From: Marasmius tenuissimus
Taxonomy: Eukaryota > Basidiomycota > Agaricomycetes > Agaricales > Marasmiaceae
Reading direction: 5' to 3'
DNA length: 64,000 nucleotides
NCBI GenBank assembly: GCA_029532415.1
Contig: JAQOTA010000008.1
Span: 310,001-374,000, forward strand
Notes under the pieces: generated by a model
The model's input: only the letters and a program-made list of their open reading frames with translations
What the model was told of the DNA's origin: nothing
Database searches by the model: none
Part shown: positions 34,945 through 46,689 of the stretch, piece by piece
How the letters are laid out: the number at the start of each line of letters is the position of its first letter
Numbering within the stretch: position 1 is the stretch's first letter
Position numbers and translations under genes: made by a program

Positions 34945-35395
34945 TCATTGACCGGGTATTACCCGGTAAGTCAAAGGCGTCAATTCAAAGGTCAATGGTC
35001 AGTCAGTCAAGTCAATAAATCTCCAACAAATTGTTCTACAGCCCATAGTCACATTTGACGCGACCCATGACGACAATTGCTGTGCCTTCGCAGGAGCTCC
35101 ACGGGCCATGGCACGCACTAAGCCTCCTTGTGCTGCTGGTATTTTGTACTAAAGGGCTTGCAGCTGGCGCGGGAAAGACCTCACAGAATGCTCAAAGATC
35201 TATCACAATATCAAGGAGACAATTCGGAAAGCACAAGTGAAAATATGCAAGAAAATGTGTGATAGAGGAAGCCAAAGCTCAAAATTGCCGTATGACACAT
35301 ACCTTCTAAATATGGTATATACTCATTGACCCGGCGCGACTGTCTGGTCAATGATTGACAAAGTCAATCTTTTTCGGTCAGTCAGTCAATGCTAT
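34945..35395. repeat. GTCAA/TTGAC-rich island
   Basis: GTCAGTCAGTCAA occurs at about 35000 and again at about 35380 in the same orientation. ATTGACC and its complement recur between and around them, and a short palindrome ACCGGGTATTACCCGGT lies near 34950. It could be a degenerate MITE or a cluster of regulatory sites. Confidence 0.4.
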
Positions 35396-35879
35396 GACTC
35401 TGACAACACTGGCTAGAGGTGTACCATCTTTGAATACGCCGAAACTCGACGCTCCTACGGTTGGGGTATTCGGCCCCTATCGTCAGAGCTCTCGCCTGCG
35501 GGTCCAATTCTCATAGAATGGCAAGATTCGAAGGCGATACATCGTGAGACTGAAGATCGGGTTCGCAAGGTCAGCCTTTGCTTCTTGTTCATTCAATCCT
35601 CACACGCACATCTACACTTCAGGCTTATGGCAGAGGAATGCTCCTGTCGTGTTTACCTTTCGTTGGATGCGAGGGGCTATCAACTCGCACACGGTTTTCA
35701 TTGTCGACCAAACTCGGAAGTGTTTTTCGCGTCTTTGTGCCTTTGTGTAGCATAACTCGGACATGTAGCGAGGAAGCCTTGTTGAATATCCGTCGTCGGA
35801 TTCCCATGTTCATTGGTCTTGATGACTCGCTAACAACCTCGAGTCGTGCTATCATGATGTGTGTTGAATTGTGACGGAC

Positions 35880-36180
35880 TGAACTTTCGAGCAAGATTCC
35901 AATATCTCTGAATCCCGGAAGATCCATCACTCTATATCGACACTGGTAATTGTCTTGGTCTCGCCGACGTGTGTACCTGTCGCCATAGAAACTGGTACAC
36001 TTCGACTGGAGCGAAGTTTTGTCCTTCCTTCACACTCACTCGTGGGAACGTTCCTCTGGCTTGTGTTCTGCTTCTCCGGGGGTCCGATTCTCGGCAGGAT
36101 AGACAACTTGTTCCACATGTCGGATTCATAGACGGCAGTAATCAATACATAACCAATCGACGTGAATGTGAATATTGAAG
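35880..36180. repeat. Duplicated 3' flank block of family P (P2 copy)
   Basis: Related to 50330-50700, 56390-56760 and 62160-62330. It contains a shared TTTGTCCTTCCTTCACACTC stretch and, just after it, the shared ATGGCCTCCGCTGTATA. It lies downstream of each family P stop codon and shows that the duplication unit includes non-coding flank. Confidence 0.6.
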
Positions 36181-36294
36181 TAAATTATGTTTCAAAGTTC
36201 TCTAGTCATGGCCTCCGCTGTATACAAGTTCCTTCTCCTCGATTGTTTAGATTTCTCATTGGCTGCAATCGTCTCGACCTTCGAGTTAATGTCT

Positions 36295-38887
36295 CTACTC
36301 CGAGGGCTGGTGAGTACTGCCGCCCCTCTTACTCCGTCGGAGGCCAACAAGGATACGTTGACAGCGGTTGGCCAAAATGCTGCGAAAAGCTTGGATACGA
36401 TTTGAGGCTTTCCTTATCACAGGTGGGTGGGATTTGTTCTCTTGAGTGGGCGAATTTGGCATTAGTGCTGGAATAAGGTTGTTTAGCAACGTACTGAAGG
36501 ATGTGTGACCGGAACTACCTGTTTCATGAACCACCTGTGTCGGGGCAGGAGTAGTCACTAAAACTCTTGAGAACAGGGATTGAGCTGGATATCGCAAGGG
36601 AACGTACCGGCTTCAGTTTCATGGTGGGCAACTATTTCATGCGCTTCTTCGAAGAATTGCTCTATTTTCTTTGGTGTATGATTGTTGTTGGAATCATCCG
36701 GTTCCTGCTCAGATGAGGCTACAGCTGTGGGGTGAGCACGATTTAGCAGTTGTTGACATCGGGAACGAGGGAAAAGACTTGCCTTTGTGATCTGATGGCT
36801 CGTCGGAGCTACCAGAGGCTTCGCCCTCGTTCAGTTCTTCGAAAATGTCAATCTTCCGGTTGTGAGGATCATCTACACTTCCAAGCATGAAACTACCCAT
36901 GAAACTACCTTTTTTTTTAGATGTGATGCTTACCATGGATTAACTTGGGATATGTGTGCACTCGCGCATAGTGCCTTCCATCTGGCGGGCGCTTCTTCTT
37001 CTGCAGATGGTCTCGAACCAATCCATATGCATCTTGGTCCCACGACGAACCGACCCACGTAAAGAAATCAAGGCGGGGGATACCATATGCTGCCCAGTCA
37101 TCTTCACAAATGACACTGTGTCCGTTCGGATCCGAGGACCAGTAGAAAGAGAGGTAGAGAGTTGGATAGCGGATACAATATAGGTTGTTAATTTTCTCGA
37201 GAGGAATAGGTGGAACAAAAAGATACACTGGAGTGGAGGATGTCGTGGGGTTGCGATAAAAAGTGCCGACAAGGGAGAATCGAACAGCATCAATGAAGAC
37301 TTGGCAGAAACATTCATCAGTGAGGAAGATGTATGATTGTGAAAGAAAGTTACCCAGATCATTATCAGGATCATGACAGCCCCGGGAAAATGGGACAGAC
37401 TGGCTAAGGTAGACAAGGCGATGTTGGAGTGGATTTGGATAACGCAGAGAAAAGTGGAGGTTTATTTGGTTACAGTCAGTGTTTCGGAAGGAGAGATCCA
37501 CGCGCGACGGGACTGGACAAGTCAACGGAAGTGAAAGACAGAACGGGTGAATGAACATACCAGTGGAAGAGTAGCTGCCTTTTATATCGGCATCGTAGTT
37601 CTCACAGTACCAGTTGGGAGAGGGTGTGGATGGGAAGTGGGCGAGAGTCCCAGTCTTGTTGCGGTCAATGACAGCCCCAAAAGTCAGAAGACCGTGACGT
37701 GCAAAATTGGATAGGTCATCGACGTGCTTTGTCTTCCCAAATGACGCAATGACGTGCAAGAAGTCGCCAAACTGGTCCTCAAAGTAGGCAACGATCTCAT
37801 CGGCGTCGAGTCTCGGACGGGTGTCTTGACGAAGTGGGATCATGCGATAGCAGAGTCGGCCAAGAGGGTCGTCGTTTGGTGGTGAGATCCCAACAGAAGC
37901 CACGTCGTACTGCCAAGCGTGAGCTCTTGGGTTGAATGTCCAATGACTCCACTCGCCCGATACCTGTTGTGCTATTAATAGATGGTTGGCACTATAAATA
38001 AACCCTCACTGGAATCGTCAAAGTGTTATCATCATCTAAAGCATCAAATGATGTTTCCTAAATCTTCTCTGATTAGCAAGCCCAAATCCTGAAAGCTCAA
38101 ACATACTTGTGAGTACCAAAGGTAGTAGAATACAATCCACTTCCCATCAGCCCAGAGTTGATCAGTGTACTCGTCACCATTCGCGAGTTCTATGATAAAT
38201 AGTCTCAGCGCCTCACCCGAGCCTCGCTTAAAAGAAGCCTTACCATCATAAACAACAAACAATGGTCGCTCTGACCATCCCAAACCAACCAGTTGAGGGA
38301 AAAGAGGTGATCTGGTATGGATAGATTCAGTACTCCCTTGGTGGCCGACAGGAGTCTGAGATACCGTCGAGACGACAACTCCCGGCACAATGCTTCCACC
38401 ATCTATAGTACCTCATGAGTTATGCCATATGTCAGACCCTCTCAAAGCACACTCACTGTCCTCATATCTTCCGCTTGATCCTCGTTTACCGCCTCAACTG
38501 CTATGGTAGTGAATTCTCCCGGGAGTCCTAGGATTTCAACATGTTGCACATTCTTTCGAATCATTACTACTTTAGACTGCGATTGGTGCAGCTCTCCAGG
38601 TATTGATCCTCGTCGAGCGTTCACCGTAGCGCTCAGAACTTCTGAAGACACGTCCCTCCGAACAATAATATCGCCTACTGGTATCTTTCTGTACATATTT
38701 CCTGACTAGAATTTAATGTTAGCAATGAGTGAAGTCCGCATGATGTACGTATGCGTACCAACTTAACCCATGGGGACTCTCTCCCCGAATCGTTGAAGAC
38801 GTATTGGTCCCTGCCAGCAATCTGGAAAGCGGCTCGGTCACCGATTTGAAGATTGCTTGCGTTCGAGAAGAGACTACTTCCAGCCGT
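36295..38887 (-). CDS. Family P copy P2, 11 exons, lacks ATG start
   Basis: Exons: 38759-38887, 38457-38705, 38365-38402, 38244-38311, 38107-38189, 38010-38057, 37561-37963, 36934-37512, 36783-36872, 36608-36724, 36295-36563. All junctions keep one frame: 690 codons plus stop. Ten introns of about 47-63 nt are GT-AG except intron 9, which is GC-AG. Conserved motifs in order: NLQIGDRA and AGRDQ (exon 1), YRKIPVGDII (2), LGWSERPLFVVYDG (4), FYYLWYSQ (5), WTFNPRAHAWQYDV and RQDTRPRLDADEIVAYFE (7), DLSFRNTD and WAAYGIPRLDFFTWVGSSW (8), DPHN (9), a basic C-terminus (11). No signal peptide or membrane segment was seen. At the start position of the other copies this one has ACG, preceded by an in-frame TAG. 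It is either non-functional, uses a non-AUG start, or gains an upstream exon. No known family was recognised. Confidence 0.75.
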
Positions 38888-38889
38888 CT

Positions 38890-40900
38890 AACTAGCACCA
38901 AGAGTGAGTGTATCGTGGAAGAAATATAAAGAGAGACCAATTCGGCGTGTATAAATGATGACGGGGAGAGGAAGATGCAGGGCGCCCACGGCCAATTGAA
39001 ATACGCTACTTACCTCGTGCTCGTCGTGCCGTATTTAGCATCGTTACCTTCACCAAACCAGTGCGTCGAGGACACTCATAACAGATGGTAAATAGGATCC
39101 ATAGCCTTGGGGCAATGATGATGATGTTGCTGTGGTGATGAATCTCACGCGGGATTACCACATTTGAGTAGGTATAGCGCATGTGATCTTGGAAGGGACA
39201 AATCGCGTGCCTGGAAGTCTGAAAGTGTTCTGGCTGTGCCACCAGAGTCCAGTACGCTGCGCTTAGAGTATCAAGAATTGGAAACCTTGTATATTCCAAA
39301 TCTGGCAGGTCCCAATCAATCAGGGAGTACAAATCTGGCACGCTTGGGAATGGCCTCATGTCTCACTTTAAACCCTTGGGAGATGCACGAGTCGCGTAAG
39401 GTACTTATCTCGCTACCTTTGCGCACTGTTATCCGTGTAGACACGACCAATGCTCGGTGGACAAGTGCGGCGCCGCCCACAGTTTCCCTGTATGGTACCT
39501 CAGACTGAAGAAAGTAGAATCTGATCAGCGCTGAGTCAAAAGGACTTGCACAAGCGGGGCCAAGGCAGACTGGGAAGATAGCTGTTGAAGGCTGCGTTTC
39601 TCGTACCAAGAACTCAGATGGTGATGGAGATAGTACATAAAGGGTCAGAAGGAAACAACTGTGTCACTGCAGATTAGACTCCAACTTGTCATTCAGCTCG
39701 GTACTCGAAACTCGGTCGTGTGTGGTATCCAACTGGGATTTTCATCAAAGACTGACGCTGCAACCTGCCGTATGGAACTCGAAAGTCATATGTTATTATA
39801 TCCGGCTGTCGACACTATTCATAGAACAATATGGACTATCCGTTGGTTACTGGCTAATAGAACGCAGGGATCAGGGATCCAGAACATCGGGGAATAGGAT
39901 GAATAAAATCCGGGAAGGAAGGATACATCAATAGCTGAGTTGAAAACCAAGGAACCGTAAGAATCGACAAAGACCGGGCAGCTAGTTAGGCCAAATTCAA
40001 GGGAGATGAACTCTTGTACTCAACTATTTGGTACAACTCTTATCTACAAATGCCGAGACTTAACCCACAGAATTCTCGGATGGGTTCCCTCCGAGTCAAC
40101 CTGAAGTGTGATGACAAAAACAAAGTGAACACTAGTCCTCGGAGCGGAACAAACCGACCAAAGCTGTTGGGTTGGGTTGTGGTGGTGTGTGATTGATCAT
40201 CGCACGTTCAAGCGGACAGTGAATCAATGCAATATCAACCTTTTTACGCCTAATTTGAATTTGAAAACTTGGCATCTCTTCTTTCCTTCTGCCATGTTCA
40301 TCGGTTTCGAAAGCTATCCTAGGTCCTTCTTCCGCTCGGCGCAACGTATCTGAAAAATACCAAACCCAACTCGCATCGTGATTCGTAACTCGTCTGGGCA
40401 TCTGTTTATGAGCACAAGCTCAGTTTTTTATACTCTCGTAGAACGTCACCTAGGGTGTGGTACGGATCGATTTTTCAAGTTTACACGTAAGCCACTCTTA
40501 ACTTGTCTCTTTTGATGAGATAATCAATAACGGACGATACGATTCAGGATTCTCCGAGACGCTGGCCATGACTACCCTGTCAGGGGTCACAACAGATCCT
40601 TTCTACTAAAAGTAGACATATTCTCGAAACAAAATGGAAGCCTAAAAGACCGATATATCGAAGTATACTGTACGCTCCCTTGGCTTTTTGAATCAATCCT
40701 GCTATTATGTTTTGGAGCGGCTCTCTATCGGTGTCGACTTGAGGTGAGCGAGAATTCACGAGCAGAGAGCCTCGAGTATGAATAAACATAGTGAGCACCT
40801 TTTGTTCCCTTATATCTTTGGGTTTGGTCTTTCAGAAGATAATTTACGCCCTTACTGGACGGTATTGTTTTTTAACGGCAGTGAAGAGCCCTCGATGAGA
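38890..40900. other. Duplicated upstream block of P2
   Basis: Clearly related to 29.8-31.3 kb, including the block before a plus-strand ATG at 40293 (whose frame ends after 14 codons). Frames in between are broken relative to the P1 block, so this is treated as non-coding promoter or relic sequence. Confidence 0.5.
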
Positions 40901-41036
40901 AGAGAAACCTTTATGTTCACTACGGGAACATAGCCCAACTGTCGGCTCGGATGTATCCGCGGGCACGGCGTTCTTGGTGTCAAGATGCCAAGTGTGCGTA
41001 TTCAAAGCTTACTTATCGTGCTAACGATGAACTCAG

Positions 41037-41721
41037 ACCCTCGGAATTTCTTGGGTACTGATCTCAATCAATTGTCATATGCGGCTGGAGACCATTCTGG
41101 ATGGGATAAAGATCATGAGAGAGGTTTCTGAGCACGATATTTATACGGTGAGCCGGTTGGTAGACTTTTTCTTCATTCTTCCTCATGATTGACACATACG
41201 ATATTGGTTCGCGCTCTCAGGGAATGGTTGTTTCCCTCGTCAAATTACTCACATTACAAGAAGAAATCCTTGGTCAACGGTATGTAGAGCGACCTTCGAA
41301 TTTGCCACAAACATTATTTGCAGCGATCGCACACTCAAAGTTGTCTGTGGGGCTTCGATGATTACGCTATCGAGAGAATCTCAAGCGTACGTGTCTGACC
41401 TTCTTGTCGTACTAACCGGCGTTGATAGGGTCTTCTAGAACTTCAGAAAAAGCTCATCGTCGCGATTCACCTCAGACCCAGAAGGAAGCGCACTCATACA
41501 GTTGGATCACAACTTTCCCGAGAGGAGCACCTCTCTTTTGGTACTCAAGGTGTCTTGCTCGCCGGGTTCAGACTGACCGCTCGTGGTCTTCAACTCCGAG
41601 GTCGGGTTTTGTGAGGCTGTCACGCAAGGTTGGGATTTTAATCCCTTTGCTCGTTCCTCACCCTCACGTTTTCACCTTATATTCGACTGGGTTGTGGAGA
41701 GCCATCAATACGTTGGGGTAG
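41037..41721 (+). CDS. Small multi-exon gene downstream of P2 upstream block
   Basis: Exon-like pieces with good borders: 41037-41147 (after a GCTAAC branch site and CTCAG), 41221-41279, 41324-41386, and a last exon from about 41439 to the stop at 41721. Joined, they read TLGISWVLISINCHMRLETI, LDGIKIMREVSEHDIYT, GMVVSLVKLLTLQEEILGQR, DRTLKVVCGASMITLSRESQ, then a charged tail (TSEKAHRRDSPQTQKEAHS). The phase is consistent across three introns. An upstream exon before 40994 is likely (donor GTGCGT) but was not defined. The last exon may carry one more intron. The pattern of amphipathic helices suggests a small helical protein; no family recognised. Confidence 0.45.
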
Positions 41722-42641
41722 GATACGACTGTGTCGCGAGGGAGCTTCTGTTTTCTTGATTGGCAAGGGGCTCTTGCTCCACATGTTTCTTGCTTTCACA
41801 TCGGTCCATGTCTTGTGTCGTTCATTTAAGTCATCGTCACTTTGGTGCTCGCGTATGCCACCCTTGCCATTCTCTCCGCATCCTCCATTCACAGGGGCTC
41901 GTTTGCTCCATGGTGCCCTTTTGTATCACCTGTACCTTGCCCAAACTCTACTGTCACCTAGATAGCGTTGTATGTGTATCAAAAGAGCTCTGTACCACGT
42001 CTTAACACCTTCGAACACGAGGATATAGTACATATCGGTTGGTCTTGGTCGTGTGGAGAGCATGCGCGTCTCATATGAGATGACTACCCCGCGCTGTGAG
42101 AGACTATGGCAAACAACAACATTAGTGGTAGTTGTTTAGTCTCGAATCAAAGGGACCTCAAGCCTTACTCCATCAAGCCAGAGCTCAATAAGAGATAGAT
42201 CAATGACACGTAGAAACCGGAGGAGTGTATCTGGCTTTGAGTAGCTCACAAATGAGTCAATGTATCAGGCCCAGGATTCAGATTCCAAATAATCGCGGCA
42301 GACACCATCTTCGGAAGCCCGACCCAGGTTTGCTCCGACCACGATAAACAACCTGATTTTCTTTGTTGATTTCACTGAATCTCAGGGATCTGGACACTGA
42401 ATCCGGCGAGTGCAAACCTGTAAATCCTGCCGTTTGCTACTACCCGGTGTGCAAAGTTGGGGTCAAGCTCTAGTTAACACACGCATTCATTAACTGGAAG
42501 TCCTCAAAATTCAATCATTCAAGTTAAATAGGAATCCGACATCTAGATAGGCCATGACTCTAAAGGCTTCAAAGTTAGTGTTCATCAGGTCAAACATGTC
42601 GAGTTTCGGACGTACCGGAGTTCTATGTTTGTATGAGCTGA
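41722..42641. other. Intergenic, no supported gene
   Basis: Only short overlapping frames without motifs; no repeats noticed. Confidence 0.35.
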
Positions 42642-44353
42642 TCACAGGAAGAAACTATCATGATCTGCTCCTGATAAGCCCACATAGGGACCCCCAAAAG
42701 TGGTGTAGGGGTTCCCGAACTTCCACTCAATTTCTACCCCGAGCTGCTTCGATTGTAGTGATGCCAGAGCTGAGGTCAGGATCTGAGTTGATTTCTTCGA
42801 TCGTATGTTCCCAAAATCAACCGTAAACGATTTGAGCCCAGTTGACCTGGCACGGGACACAATGAGCTCGACCAATGTGAGGGCTTGTTGTGGATCATAA
42901 TGTCGGAGAATCAGTCGCTCGATGTTGGGGCACCGAACCGAGTCTTCGGAGACCATAAGTGCTGTTGCAACGTCGGCATCCAGATGAATTGTATTCGGTT
43001 GGTCTCCATACAAATATCTGACCATGGAGGGCCCATTGATGGACAATGTGGTTAGTGATGTGAGCTCACCTGGCACCAAGAGTTCGTTGTAGGCCAGTCC
43101 CATAGGACATTTTGAGCTCCAGGCTCTCAAGCTTGCATTGAGACCGTGTTATGAGATTGTGGAAAGGAAGATACTATTCCTCTCTGAATCGTAACCAACA
43201 ATCGGTATGGAGAGGGAGAGGTGAGTCAGGCCAGGAATGGTAAGAGACTCAAAGACATCAACGACGGTGAATTTGAATGTTTCGATGACATTACCATCAA
43301 ACGTGATGCCTAGCCTACGTAGTTTGTACCATTCTCACGATGGGCGATTGAATTGTCCGACTGGGATTGCTGAGAAGTTTGAATGGTGAACTGGATGATG
43401 CAATCCAAGAGAAGTGGGCATGATTCCACAATGCTGTGTATTGAAGATACACATTCGGGGAGACCGAGGTACACCTGTATCTCCAGTAGGCGTAAATGTC
43501 TCCAACGGATTGGGAGATGTAACTCGGCTGTTGTGTGGATGGTTGTCCGAAGTTTGCGTAGCGAGGGGGAGTTTCCGACTGCGTGAAAGAAGGCCGGCTG
43601 AGAATGTGAAGGAGGAAGCATTTGATGGGTGTGCGGCTGAATGTTACTAAATGCTTCCAACAGGGGCAGGTTTCCAGGAGATATGCTGCTGAACCGGTTC
43701 ACAGCAGATGGAGAGATATTGAAGAGTGAAATTGACCTCCACCGCGTGCAATACTCTGCAAAAATTCCAATGCAATCCGAGTAATTGTCGGCTCTGGAGC
43801 CGACATAACCAAGGGGAGTATCCATCACCAACGAGAGATCGAGAGGTAGTGCTCCAGACCTCTCCAACCACAACTTCACCCCTTCCTTTCGAGATTCGAG
43901 CAATGCGAGAAGGTCTTCATCATCACCCACGGAGGATGGATCTGGGAGAGTTAGATGAAAAGAGTTCCATAAGCGAGGGGTCCTTAAAGCGATATCGCGC
44001 CATGAGCGACAAATTGCAGTAAGGATAAGTGGTGCTTCTGAAGCCCTGTGCACGGGAAGATGCTTGTCAGGTAGACACCGAATAAACACTTCCCCCCATA
44101 GATCTTCTGGAAACCTTCGAAAAGGCGACAATAGCCTACGATGACGGCCTACGAAACGTTGCAGCTCGTCACGTCGTGCCTGCAATCGGCCTATCTCCTC
44201 ATCAATTCTCCTTATCTCTTCCTCCGGATCATGGATTAACGCGCGAATCTCGGGGAGTTCCTCCTTGGATGGTGTGTAATTTGTCTCAAGGACGTCCGAA
44301 AAGCGAGTTGAGAAGGGCAAGGTGGGTGTGCCGTGTTGAGTGCCTGTAGTCAT
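42642..44353 (-). pseudogene. F-box/LRR paralogue broken by frameshifts
   Basis: ATG at 44353. Coiled coil (EEEIRRIDEEIGRLQARRDE) and F-box (LSPFRRFPEDLWGEVFIRCL, ICRSWRDIA, TPRLWNSF) match the gene at 32337-34046 closely. The frame is lost near 43330 (where the intact paralogue reads on into LHKLAITFDGYVDETF). Homology continues in other frames through 43300-43130 and recovers a long frame from 43130 to the end at 42642 (LTTLSINGPS, IERLILRHYDP, LKSFTVDFG). At least two frameshifts are needed. The truncated frame could still make a ~350-aa F-box fragment. Gene order relative to P2 mirrors the intact copy relative to P1. Confidence 0.8.
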
Positions 44354-44379
44354 AATGATTTTTTGGTGTAATATATTCA

Positions 44380-44404
44380 GCGGGATAGAGAGAGAGAGAG
44401 AGAA
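44380..44404. repeat. GA microsatellite
   Basis: A short AG dinucleotide run just upstream of the F-box pseudogene start, probably in its former 5' UTR. Confidence 0.6.
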
Positions 44405-44829
44405 CAAAGAGAGAAGTTTTACACGACAACCTCAGGGACGGGCTTTGTGGTTGACGAAGAGCTTGGTTCTAGTTTGGGCCCTGGGGATGAAAACAGCAGT
44501 GACGTGGCGAAGGAAGGCCGAGAACATGAGCGAGATGCTTTTCGGGACCCAGATCGCCTTCCCCAGTTTGGAAAGGTCAGTTCACCTGCCTCGAAAAGTG
44601 CAATGATCTATCAACAAATCAGCAACTGGCGGTTCTGTGATGGGCATCTGATGGTTCACCGCCTTCTGATCCAAATGTTTGTCGACTGATTATTTTCCCG
44701 TACCAATTAAAGATGAAAAGGGATATATAGTTCTATCAAGATACCAATTCGGAACAAGGTTATGTACTCAGTTCAACACTACGAGTACTCGGCTCAGCCG
44801 ACACCGAGTCAAAAAACATGAGATTGGTT

Positions 44830-45370
44830 TCAAAGATCAAAATCTCCCGCTCCTCTGAATATTGAATGTTTCTCCCACAGTGACTGAACTTGATTCATAA
44901 TCAGAATGGGGATAGCAACAAACCGGATAGATGAAAGCTCAGCGCTGTAGCCGACCTTGCTGTCATACATTTGACGGAGTCGGGAGCCGAAGTCGTATGA
45001 ATCGTCATTCGATTTCTTCGATGGCAGGTATAGGGTTTGGAGTGAGGGTGGGACGCCAAACGCCCAAAAGAGTCCATATTGCCTATGAAATATCCATTTA
45101 ACCTTGACGGTAACATTCATCTGTGGCGGGTACTAGCTGAAAGGGAGTACGAGTAGTGATACCAATCCACAATGTGAGATGCGTCGGCGGAGGCTTTGTC
45201 TGACATGTTCAAGGAGCACGCAGGTGATCTGTCCCTTTGCTGTGGAGGAAAAAAGGACACCAATCTTGCTGGCGATCTTGGTTGTCGCTGAAGCCTTGAG
45301 TCTAATGGTATTTCTCGCTGTATGTCTGTACTATACTCGAAAAGCGCCCTACAGGACTTTTGAGCTTCGA
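44830..45370 (-). CDS. Hypothetical protein, at least two exons
   Basis: The C-terminal frame (45120-44830) reads like real protein: WIFHRQYGLFWAFGVPPSL, YLPSKKSNDDSYDFGSRLRQ, VAIPILIMNQVQSLWEKHS. Upstream, 45370-45125 is open with ALFEYSTDIQREIPL and HIVDWYHYSYSLS, and the two are joined at or near a CACAG/ATGAATG boundary. The family is not recognised. The start is not fixed. Confidence 0.35.
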
Positions 45371-45409
45371 TGACATCCGAAGAGAGGATCAGAAGCGAAC
45401 AAAACACCG

Positions 45410-46370
45410 AAGAGCATGGTTACCAAAATGAGTACGATATTCGTCAACACGGCTTCTTGGTTTTCCTCATTCTCCCCATATTCTGACTATCGATGCGTAG
45501 TTCAATCATCCGACGCCTCGGCGTGTAACAACTGAATAGCCTCCCCGAAGATTCGACTGACTAAAAATCTGGTCAGTAGAGAAACTGACGACCGGGTGAC
45601 GGGTTTTTAATGACTAGGATGTAATACACGTATGCCCAACAAAAATGAGGAGCAGAGACGTCCGTCTCCCGAGCGAGAGATCACACGTTTGGGCGCCTGA
45701 ACTTACCTGTTCGTCACAAAGCCCCGAACCTGATCAAACAGCCTGACTAACGGTCGCGTAAGGCGAGTGAGCCCTCTGTCAAGCTTCCATGGGCAAAAGC
45801 GCCGGTGTTATCGTCGCAGGTCCGAGTCGGACCGTCCGACGTTCTTCTAGGCTGTGCTACCGAACGGGATGGGATACTTTCAATGGAAAACACTAGGGAA
45901 GACGAGTATCGGATATGAGTTCGGGTTTAGGGAGGGGTTCGTGCTGACAGCCGACGAGAGATATAATCGGTGAGGAACCCACCAATAGACTAGAACGTCG
46001 AGGCAGGTGTATTGCGCTATAAAGAGCAAATGAAGGCGCTTAGCTCTCGTTTTCTTCATTCTTGAGGGACCGAGGACGTACCTATATCCTGATAGGCCTT
46101 GAAAACGGAGAACCCCGATACTCTTAGCTAGTTCTTCGGTAATGAGAGGCGTGTCTCACGGGCTGCCGGCTCGGAACGTCGAGTGCAAATGGCCTGAGTG
46201 CTCCTATAAGCCTAAGCAAAACGTAGCCAGAAAATATTCAGTAACGGGAACACTGCGGGACTCAAAGATGACACACATCGCTACGAGCTGCCGCCACGGC
46301 CTCTCCAATCATTAGACCATTTCGAAGTAAGCCTATGCGGATTCAAAACAAACACCTAGACAGAGAAGAG
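45410..46370. other. Intergenic, nothing supported
   Basis: No long frame on either strand and no repeat. I checked for structural RNA signatures by eye and found none that I trust. Confidence 0.35.
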
Positions 46371-46375
46371 AAGCT

Positions 46376-46684
46376 TTAGCAAGACTGAATAGCATATAGT
46401 AGAGCAGAAAAAGGCTTAGCCTGACCTTCGCGTGTTTGACTTGTCCCTAGTAAGCGCATGTAACATAACCAGTGGTGTTCCGCTTTTAACACTTCTAGCT
46501 GAGGGTAACTGCTACAGACTGCTACAGGGACGATGACACGTTGTTGAAGTGTGTACGAAGTGTCAAAGGGTTCGAGCCTACCGGTCAATAATTCGTCGAG
46601 AAGGAATAGAGCCATTGAGGTGTCCTTTCCAGTTGCCTTGTCGATCTGAGCGACTGCGGTCGTCATGAACTGAGCTGGATTCAC
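46376..46684 (-). CDS. Uncharacterised open frame
   Basis: A 102-codon frame with good amino acid texture (MTTAVAQIDKATGKDTSMAL, LLDELLTGRLEPFDTSY, LEVLKAEHHWLCYMRLLG). It could be an exon of a larger broken gene. There is a CTAAG acceptor-like site just upstream, and no family was recognised. Confidence 0.3.
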   Translation of the reverse strand: MNPAQFMTTAVAQIDKATGKDTSMALFLLDELLTGRLEPFDTSYTLQQRVIVPVAVCSSYPQLEVLKAEHHWLCYMRLLGTSQTREGQAKPFSALLYAIQSC

Positions 46685-46689
46685 TTAGT

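Noticed and set aside
45700..45910. Possible structural RNA gene in a GC-richer stretch
   Set aside because: No internal promoter boxes or foldable tRNA or 5S pattern could be matched by eye.
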